The notes below the pieces were generated by a model. That model saw only the letters and a program-made list of their open reading frames with translations, made no database searches and was not told the origin of the DNA. DNA of 11,900 nt from Methanolobus sp. UBA474 (lineage in GTDB: Archaea > Halobacteriota > Methanosarcinia > Methanosarcinales > Methanosarcinaceae). Numbering within the stretch: the stretch's first letter is position 1; every line of letters begins with the position of its first letter. This document shows positions 1-6,107 of this stretch, piece by piece. The stretch is taken from assembly GCA_002501695.1 (NCBI GenBank), contig DANZ01000089.1, positions 30,192 through 42,091 of the forward strand. The letters are read 5' to 3'. The position numbers and the translations under genes are program-made.

Positions 1-1062
1 CAGACAGGCCAGGCAGTTGACGTGAACAACTCGATCGTTTTTGAGAACAACCTGAAAGGCACAGAGGTTATATTCCATAGCAGAAGTTCCAGCACGTACG
101 GCTCACTTGACACGGATGATTTCTACCAGTACATGGGCGGACTGTACAATGCCATCAAATACATCTCCGGTACAGCACCCGAGGCTTATGTAGTGAACCT
201 GCAGGACCTCAGCGACCTGGAGATACAGACACTACATACCTATATTGCAAACGAGCTCTATGCAAGATATTTCAACCCCACATGGATAAGCGGCATGCAG
301 CAGCATGGATTTGAGGGAGCCCGGGAGATGGAGGGTTTCCTTGAGAACCTATGGGGATGGGAGGCACTTGATCCGGGACTTATTAGCGACGATATATGGA
401 ACAAGGTGTATGAGAACTATTTCGCCAACGCCGAGCTCAGTGACTGGCTAAAGGAGAATAACCCCTATGCATATCAGGCCATGATTGCCAGGATGACCGA
501 GACCGTCAGGAAGGATAGCTGGGATGCTTCAGATGAAACTCTCAGGAGCCTTGTTGCAGAGCAGGTAAGGTCTGTCGTTGAGAACGGTGCGACCTGCTGT
601 CATCACACGTGTGGCAATATCCTTAACCAGGAATTCGTTGACGGGATAGCACAGGCGCTTGTAAAGACAGGTGATCTCAGCCAGGATGAACTTGACATGT
701 ACAAGGAGATCATGGAGGAGGCTACGACTGCAACGACCCAGGCGGATCCAACGGAGAGCACATCCAGCTCATCTTCCAGTTCAAGCAACACCGGAAAAGA
801 GCTCAGAATGGCAGAAACAGGATCAGATAACCGGAGCGCCATGACTGAAGCTGGAGCAGGCACTGATCTTGAGAAGGATGCATCGATGAGATCCCCTTCA
901 CAGGACAACTATGTGGAAGGCTACGAGATGACAAAGGAAAGTGTCACACAGCCTGATAACAGCGGCCCTTCGATATCAGGATCGGATATCATTGCCTCTA
1001 TTTTCGTAATGGCAGGTGTCGGGGCGATCTACCTGGGATTCATGAGGAGGAAGAAGTTCTAA
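1..1062 (+). CDS. CobN-like surface protein, C-terminal part (5' end outside window)
   Basis: The reading frame is open from base 1, so this is the last 353 codons of a larger gene. A GTG at 22 is not a credible start because homology to the downstream paralog continues across it. The visible part matches the end of the CobN/Mg-chelatase H family: a DDFYQYMGG motif (visible residues 39-47), the WGWEA region, a KDSWDASDE helix segment and a CCHHTCGN motif at bases 595-618. After that come a Ser/Thr-rich linker with a run of eight Ser, a VEGYEMTKESVTQP box (from visible residue 305), a membrane helix (about 330-347) and the basic tail RRKKF. Canonical CobN is the large subunit of aerobic cobaltochelatase. 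The added linker, anchor and basic tail indicate a type I membrane protein, by analogy with the complete paralog at 1217, whose signal peptide is visible. Family assignment is firm; substrate and function are not known. Confidence 0.9.
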   Translation, partial: QTGQAVDVNNSIVFENNLKGTEVIFHSRSSSTYGSLDTDDFYQYMGGLYNAIKYISGTAPEAYVVNLQDLSDLEIQTLHTYIANELYARYFNPTWISGMQQHGFEGAREMEGFLENLWGWEALDPGLISDDIWNKVYENYFANAELSDWLKENNPYAYQAMIARMTETVRKDSWDASDETLRSLVAEQVRSVVENGATCCHHTCGNILNQEFVDGIAQALVKTGDLSQDELDMYKEIMEEATTATTQADPTESTSSSSSSSSNTGKELRMAETGSDNRSAMTEAGAGTDLEKDASMRSPSQDNYVEGYEMTKESVTQPDNSGPSISGSDIIASIFVMAGVGAIYLGFMRRKKF

Positions 1063-1084
1063 GAGAACAGGCATCGACACAATT

Positions 1085-1110
1085 GGCACATTTTCTTTTT
1101 TGTGCCTTTT
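1085..1110 (+). terminator. hairpin terminator after first cobN-like gene
   Basis: GGCACA (1085-1090) and TGTGCC (1101-1106) form a 6-bp stem around a T-rich loop, followed directly by four T. It lies 22 bases after the stop codon. Archaeal RNA polymerase mainly needs the T tract, which is present both in the loop and after the stem. This separates the two cobN-like genes into distinct transcripts. Confidence 0.6.
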
Positions 1111-1114
1111 CACA

Positions 1115-1130
1115 TTATTGATCATAATAA
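1115..1130 (+). promoter_or_regulatory. possible promoter/AT-rich imperfect palindrome of second cobN-like gene
   Basis: TTATTGATCATAATAA is an AT-rich imperfect inverted repeat (5-bp arms TTATT/AATAA) in the only AT-rich part of the 154-base gap. If ATAATAAA acts as the TATA element, transcription would begin near 1150, giving a leader of about 65 bases. It is a weak match to the archaeal consensus and could equally be a regulator site. Confidence 0.25.
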
Positions 1131-1134
1131 AGAA

Positions 1135-1201
1135 CATGCTCAAAAGATAAGTCGGACACCCCCTTAAGCCGCCAAGCAAAACAAGGAGTGTCCTGAGCAC
1201 G
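1135..1201 (+). promoter_or_regulatory. structured leader candidate upstream of second cobN-like gene
   Basis: Two nested inverted repeats are visible. GCTCA (1138-1142) pairs with TGAGC (1194-1198), with further pairs at 1137/1199 and 1135/1201. GGACAC (1154-1159) pairs with GTGTCC (1188-1193), extended past one mismatch by two more C-G pairs. The right arms are contiguous; the left arms are separated by 11 bases (AAAGATAAGTC). The structure ends six bases before the ribosome binding site. It does not match the cobalamin riboswitch B12 box. If transcription starts near 1150, only the inner stem would be in the RNA. It may control translation or bind a protein as DNA; this is inference. Confidence 0.35.
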
Positions 1202-1206
1202 CTATC

Positions 1207-1211
1207 GGAGG
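1207..1211 (+). promoter_or_regulatory. ribosome binding site, second cobN-like gene
   Basis: GGAGG lies five bases before the ATG at 1217, which is good Shine-Dalgarno spacing. It fixes the start, and that start gives a clean signal peptide. Confidence 0.8.
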
Positions 1212-1216
1212 ATAAC

Positions 1217-4200
1217 ATGCAAGTGAAAAGTATAGTAGTATTGGTATTAAGCGTATTGTTGTTAGCATCGCTGACAGCAGTGGTATCGGCAGAACAGAAC
1301 AACACTAACGGATTCTTATTCATTTTGGGCACCGATATTAATGAGGATGCTCTGCAGAATGCAGCGTTAAAAGCCAGCATTTCTGAGGAATTGAACACAA
1401 CGATCATCACAAACGATGATACGGTGCCGGAAGGATCCGATCTCTCGGGATATTCGATGATATTCATAGAATCATATGATGAAGCTATTGTATCTGAATG
1501 GGCAAACAGCATAAATGCCTCCAAGGCAAACGGCACCATGGTCATAGGATACAACCTCTCCCGGAACATCACCCTGACAAATGTGGACCTGTATTCAGAT
1601 GAGTACACAGACATAGAAAGATACTGGGTACAGGGTGGCGACACGAACATGGAGTCCATGCTCAAGCTCATGGGTCAGAAGTTTGCACAAATATGGGAAA
1701 ATGAAACTATTGGTGAACCTGAGATCATTCAGCCAAAGATCAATGTAACTTACATCATCAACTCAGACGTCGAAATATCTTTTATGGAAGAGGTTCTTGC
1801 TGAAAGAGAGGTTATCACAGAAAGGTTCAATGTCAAGGTCATGACAGGCACGGAAGCCATAAACAATGAAGTTGATGTGTCAAACGATGATATCATTATA
1901 CTCTACATGCTGGGAGCTAACGAACTTCCTGAACTTAAGGACAGACTTCTTGCCGCAAAGGGCAACGGTGCACATATCGGCATGTTCGGCATGCTGGCAG
2001 ATGTGTACGGAATAGCGACATTCGACATGGAAGCCTCACCGTACGACGCCCTGAAAGAGTATCGCACAAACAGCGGATACACTAATATGGAGAACTGGAT
2101 CCGGTGCGCCGGCGCAATGCTCGGGGATGCCTATATACAGTACGCACCTGCGCAGGCACCTGATGTTCCGAAGAACGGTATATATCATCCTGATGCCTTC
2201 CCACTGATCTTTGAGAACAGCACCGAGTATATTGAATGGTATGCAGAACACGGATATAACTCATCTGCCCTTACAATAGGCGTGATCAGTAACGATTTTG
2301 GCCAGACGGCGATCTCGTTCACGGCTGAAGATGCACTCATCAGAGAGCTCGAGTCGAGAGGTTGCAATGTCATCCACACAACAGACGATGTTTGTGACGG
2401 AAATCTGGAGTATTTCACCAAAGACGGGGAAGTACTGGTCGATGCGATCATTTCAATGAAAGGATTCTATCTCAACTACAATGACCACGAGAAAGGAATA
2501 GAATACCTGCAGGATACGTACAATGTCCCTGTATTGAAAGCTGTCACTGACTATTACCAATCTCCTCAGGAGTACCTGGAAAATGTAAATGGGCTCAGTT
2601 CCACTTCTATTCCTTCCCAGGTCACGCAACCGGAGATAGACGGGCTTACTGATTACATCTGGATAGCCGGAAGGACCACAAATGAGGAGGGGGTATACTA
2701 CTATGAGCCTCTCATGTCCCAGGTAGAATGGGTATGCGACAGGGCTGTTGCATGGGCAGAGCTGGGGGATATGAATAATTCCGACAAGAAGGTCACTATA
2801 ATTTACTACAACCATGAGGGCGGCAAGAACAATATCGGTGCCAGCTACCTTGATATCGGTTCAAGCTTCACCCTTCTGCTAAATGAGATGATGGGTGCGG
2901 GATACGACCTTGGAGAGAACACGACAATTCCAAATGGCAGCGAATTTATTGACCTTTTCATTACCAGCAGGAACGTCGGAACCTGGGCCCCCGGAGAACT
3001 TGAGAAAGTCGTCGGATCCGGTCTTGTGACCATGCTTCCTGCCGAGGAGTACCTTGAATGGTATAATACACTGCCGGAAACTGTCCGCTCAGAGGTTGAG
3101 GGAACATGGGGAGAAGCACCTGGCAAGGTGATGACATATGAGAATGAAAGCGGGAAGTATTTTGTAATACCGACCATACAGCTTGGTAACGTCAATTTCA
3201 TACCCCAGCCGACCAGGGCAGGACTTTCCGATGAATCGCTTATATACCATAATTCATCGATACCTCCAACACACCAGTATCTTGCAACTTACTTCTGGAT
3301 CAATAACGTATACGATGCAGATGCCATGATCCACTTCGGTACCCACGGCACACAGGAATGGTTACCTGGCAATGAAGTAGGGCTCTGGAGATACGATTAT
3401 CCGTCCATCATGGTGGCTGAAACACCTGTTGTCTATCCTTATATTATGGATAATGTCGGAGAAGGCACACAGGCCAAGCGCCGCGGCAATGCAGTTATAA
3501 TCGACCACCTGACACCACCAATAATTGAAGCCGGCCTCTATGGTGACCTTGCCACCATGCACGAGAAGATCCACAACTATGAGGATGCAAAGGGCAGCAA
3601 TGATACCGGAATGATGGCACTCTATCGCAACAGTACGATACAGCTGTATGAGAACCTAAGTCTTGGAGAGGATATGGGAACCTCAACTGATGAGCTGTCT
3701 GCCATGACAGATAATGAATTTGAATATTTCCTGGACAGTGTTCTGCATGATTACCTGCACGAACTGCAATCAGAGCTCATGCCTTACGGACTTCACATAT
3801 TCGGTGTTGCACCGGAAGATCATAAACTTACCTCCATGGTAAAATCCATGCTGGGTGACGATCTCACGGACCATATCTATGCTGTGTTACCCAAGATCAA
3901 CGGAACTGAAGAGGACTGGGCAACAGAAGCAGATTCTGATGCCATGTTACTTTTGAATGCTACATTGCTGAATGGAACCAACGTGTCAGGTGCCCAGCTT
4001 GAGATACTTGGCCTTACGGACGATAATATTACAGCAGACCTTGAACTGGCGATCAGGTATGCCGATAACCTGTCCCTGACAACCCGGGAGATAGACCAGA
4101 CATTACGGGCACTCAATGCAGAGTATATAGAACCGGGCACCGGCAACGACCCGATCCGTAATCCTGAAGCATTGCCTACCGGAAAGAACTTCTACAGCTT

Positions 4201-5854
4201 CGACCAGAGGACCATACCTGATGAAGAGACCGAGGCAATGGGGCGTGAAATAGTCAATACCTGGCTGGACTCATATTATGCACAAAATGGCACCTATCCC
4301 AACAAAGTAGCTTTTGTTCTCTGGTCTGTTGAGACCATGCGCCATGAAGGACTCATGGAAGCGCAGATATACGAGCTTCTGGGTGTTGAACTTAAGAGGA
4401 CCAGCGGAAGAATAACAGGATTTGAAGTTATCCCGGAAGAAGAGATGACCCATCCGAGAATTGATGTGTTGCTTGTGCCTTCAGGACTCTACCGTGACAC
4501 TTTCCCATACCAGCTGGAACTAATGGATACTGCGGTACGCATGGTTGCAGACCTCAATGAGACGAATGAGACAAACTACGTAAGGATGAACTCACTCATA
4601 ATAGAGGATGCTATGCTGGAAAGCGGGTACAATGAAAGCGTTGCACAGAATATCTCAAGGTCGAGGATCTTCAGTGAAGCACCGGGAACCTACGGTACCG
4701 GAGTGACAGGAGCAGTAGAAGCAAGCGATACCTGGAGCAACACATCCGGGATTGCCGACCTGTTCATTTCCAGAATGGCAAATGTCTACGGGACAAGTGT
4801 ATGGGGAGACAACTATGAGGATGTTTTCAAACTGAACCTGATGGGAGTAGATGCAGCTATCCACAGTGATACATCTAACCTCTATGGCCTTATGGACAAT
4901 GACGATTACTACCAATACCTGGGAGGACTCGGGCTTGCTGTAAAAACACTTACAGGCACAGCTCCCTCAATGTTTGTTGCAGACCTTACAAGTGTGACCG
5001 ATCCCGGAATAATCACACTTGAAGAAGCCTTCAGTAAAGAGCTGGCAGCCCGGTATCTCAATCCGAACTGGATTAACGGAATGATGGAGTTTGATTATGC
5101 CGGCGCCAGGGAAATGATGAAGTCTGTAGAGTACATGTGGGGCTGGGAGGCTACCACCTCCGATCTTGTGACTGATTCCGACTGGGACAAGATGTATGAG
5201 ACATATATACTGGATTCACAAAATATTGGCGTGGATGAATTCCTTAAGGAAAATGCATACCAGTACCAGTCCGTCACAGCCAGGATGATCGAGACCATAA
5301 GGAAAGATTCCTGGGATGCATCAGATGAGGTGTTGCAGAACCTGGTAAAGGAATACGTTGAGTCGGTTGCCGAGAACGGTGTCACATGCTGTCACCATAC
5401 ATGCGGTAATCCACTACTGAATGAATACATCCAGGGTGTGATGACGACGACCGGGGTTGTTGACACTGCAACTGCGGCAGAATATAAGAGGCTCATGCAG
5501 GAAGCAACACAGGTTACTGCAAGTGAATCGGCAACAACTGAAAGCACTAGCACCAGCCGAAGCAGCAGTCCGACCGGCACTGATCTGAAAATCGCCGAAT
5601 CCGGTTCAGGCTCATCCAACAAGACACTAGAAGCTGATGGTGGTGCCGGGATGGACATGGACTCACAGGTCCAGGATTCGCAACAATCGACTCCCGATAA
5701 TTATGTTGAAGGCTATGAGATGACAAAGGAAAGTGTCACACAGCCGGAAAGCAGCAATTTCTCGTTCTCGGGCTCTGACATAATAGCTTCCATACTAGTG
5801 CTTATCGGAGTAGGAGCGGTCTACATGGGGTTCTCAAAGAGGAGGAAAATGTAA
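1217..5854 (+). CDS. membrane-anchored extracytoplasmic CobN-like chelatase family protein
   Basis: This 1545-residue protein is longer than bacterial CobN (about 1275). The ATG follows GGAGG. A hydrophobic signal peptide (about residues 1-26, ending VVSA) is followed by two related Rossmann-like segments (33-156 and 179-302). The CobN core then shows YHPDAF, HFGTHGTQEWLPG (706-718), GEGTQAKRRG (748-757), IIDHLTPP (761-768), MRHEG (1041-1045) where cobaltochelatases usually have MRTxGDD, PRIDV, PGTYGTGV (1156-1163) and DDYYQYLGG (1229-1237). CCHHTCGN is at 1391-1398. A Ser/Thr linker (about 1435-1470), VEGYEMTKESVTQP (1497-1510), a membrane helix (1522-1539) and KRRKM finish it. I count about 32 N-X-S/T sequons, consistent with a glycosylated outer-surface protein. 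CobN with CobS/CobT inserts cobalt into a corrin in the cytoplasm; here the signal peptide and basic tail predict the domain outside the cell. Metal-tetrapyrrole binding or dechelation, as for the CobN-family HmuS of Bacteroidetes, is a guess. The paralog upstream shares the C-terminal architecture. Confidence 0.93.
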   Translation: MQVKSIVVLVLSVLLLASLTAVVSAEQNNTNGFLFILGTDINEDALQNAALKASISEELNTTIITNDDTVPEGSDLSGYSMIFIESYDEAIVSEWANSINASKANGTMVIGYNLSRNITLTNVDLYSDEYTDIERYWVQGGDTNMESMLKLMGQKFAQIWENETIGEPEIIQPKINVTYIINSDVEISFMEEVLAEREVITERFNVKVMTGTEAINNEVDVSNDDIIILYMLGANELPELKDRLLAAKGNGAHIGMFGMLADVYGIATFDMEASPYDALKEYRTNSGYTNMENWIRCAGAMLGDAYIQYAPAQAPDVPKNGIYHPDAFPLIFENSTEYIEWYAEHGYNSSALTIGVISNDFGQTAISFTAEDALIRELESRGCNVIHTTDDVCDGNLEYFTKDGEVLVDAIISMKGFYLNYNDHEKGIEYLQDTYNVPVLKAVTDYYQSPQEYLENVNGLSSTSIPSQVTQPEIDGLTDYIWIAGRTTNEEGVYYYEPLMSQVEWVCDRAVAWAELGDMNNSDKKVTIIYYNHEGGKNNIGASYLDIGSSFTLLLNEMMGAGYDLGENTTIPNGSEFIDLFITSRNVGTWAPGELEKVVGSGLVTMLPAEEYLEWYNTLPETVRSEVEGTWGEAPGKVMTYENESGKYFVIPTIQLGNVNFIPQPTRAGLSDESLIYHNSSIPPTHQYLATYFWINNVYDADAMIHFGTHGTQEWLPGNEVGLWRYDYPSIMVAETPVVYPYIMDNVGEGTQAKRRGNAVIIDHLTPPIIEAGLYGDLATMHEKIHNYEDAKGSNDTGMMALYRNSTIQLYENLSLGEDMGTSTDELSAMTDNEFEYFLDSVLHDYLHELQSELMPYGLHIFGVAPEDHKLTSMVKSMLGDDLTDHIYAVLPKINGTEEDWATEADSDAMLLLNATLLNGTNVSGAQLEILGLTDDNITADLELAIRYADNLSLTTREIDQTLRALNAEYIEPGTGNDPIRNPEALPTGKNFYSFDQRTIPDEETEAMGREIVNTWLDSYYAQNGTYPNKVAFVLWSVETMRHEGLMEAQIYELLGVELKRTSGRITGFEVIPEEEMTHPRIDVLLVPSGLYRDTFPYQLELMDTAVRMVADLNETNETNYVRMNSLIIEDAMLESGYNESVAQNISRSRIFSEAPGTYGTGVTGAVEASDTWSNTSGIADLFISRMANVYGTSVWGDNYEDVFKLNLMGVDAAIHSDTSNLYGLMDNDDYYQYLGGLGLAVKTLTGTAPSMFVADLTSVTDPGIITLEEAFSKELAARYLNPNWINGMMEFDYAGAREMMKSVEYMWGWEATTSDLVTDSDWDKMYETYILDSQNIGVDEFLKENAYQYQSVTARMIETIRKDSWDASDEVLQNLVKEYVESVAENGVTCCHHTCGNPLLNEYIQGVMTTTGVVDTATAAEYKRLMQEATQVTASESATTESTSTSRSSSPTGTDLKIAESGSGSSNKTLEADGGAGMDMDSQVQDSQQSTPDNYVEGYEMTKESVTQPESSNFSFSGSDIIASILVLIGVGAVYMGFSKRRKM
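1313..2122 (+). repeat. internal duplication of N-terminal domain in cobN-like gene
   Basis: Residues 33-156 and 179-302 of the encoded protein align in order. A hydrophobic first strand is followed by a D(L/V)S-hydrophobic strand block, a helix ending in (A/G)NG and a second hydrophobic strand, and closes with matching TNME segments (142-146 and 288-292) 146 residues apart. Identity is low, so this is an old duplication seen only at protein level. Confidence 0.45.
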
Positions 5855-5875
5855 GGTATAAGATACCGGTTATTC

Positions 5876-5902
5876 ATGCCAGCGGAGTTCTGGCATTTTT
5901 TT
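5876..5902 (+). terminator. hairpin terminator after second cobN-like gene
   Basis: ATGCCAG (5876-5882) and CTGGCAT (5890-5896) form a perfect 7-bp stem with a 7-base loop. The T tract runs from the last stem base through 5902. It sits 21 bases past the TAA, and the sequence beyond stays very T-rich. Confidence 0.75.
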
Positions 5903-5968
5903 ATTTATTTCATAGTCTTTTTTATAGTTATTACTGTTTTCTGTTTTATTGTTGTGATCCTTAGTCTG

Positions 5969-5980
5969 AAACAATTGTTT
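5969..5980. promoter_or_regulatory. 12-bp perfect palindrome upstream of subtilase promoter
   Basis: AAACAATTGTTT is a perfect palindrome about 50 bases upstream of the TATA box at 6028. Its position would suit an activator site. AT-rich spacers produce such palindromes by chance fairly often, so support is limited. Confidence 0.25.
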
Positions 5981-6027
5981 GAAATTAATAGTAGTAATAA
6001 TATAGCACCTATAAGATACATATCTAA

Positions 6028-6037
6028 TTTTATATAC
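6028..6037 (+). promoter_or_regulatory. archaeal TATA box of first subtilase gene
   Basis: TTTATATAC matches the archaeal TATA consensus well. A start of transcription about 25 bases downstream (near 6057-6060) would leave a leader of about 50 bases before the ATG at 6108. Confidence 0.55.
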
Positions 6038-6060
6038 ATGCAAACCCAGATATGCTAAGA

Positions 6061-6081
6061 GTTACGGATAGATCCTGTAAT
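6061..6081 (+). promoter_or_regulatory. short leader hairpin, first subtilase gene
   Basis: TTAC (6062-6065) pairs with GTAA (6077-6080) and GGA (6066-6068) with TCC (6073-6075), leaving a TAGA loop and one bulged T. It falls at or just after the predicted start of transcription, so it would sit near the 5' end of the mRNA. A weak Shine-Dalgarno-like GGAAG follows at 6096-6100, seven bases before the ATG. Confidence 0.3.
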
Positions 6082-6107
6082 GTCGGCTAAAAAGCGGAAG
6101 TCTGGCA

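Noticed and set aside
22..24. GTG as the start of the first cobN-like gene
   Set aside because: The frame is open to base 1 and the homology to the paralog indicates a much longer protein starting outside the window.
1135..1201. Cobalamin riboswitch in front of the cobN-like gene
   Set aside because: The conserved B12 box and the expected multi-stem core are not present in this short region; only two nested inverted repeats are visible.
976..1671. A 231-codon minus-strand frame across the end of the first and start of the second cobN-like gene
   Set aside because: It is the antisense of two strongly supported coding regions and a terminator, and its product matches no family I recognise.
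5876..6058. A 60-codon + strand frame encoding a hydrophobic peptide
   Set aside because: It begins inside the terminator hairpin of the cobN-like gene, is biased by the AT-rich spacer, has no ribosome binding site and runs across the subtilase TATA box.
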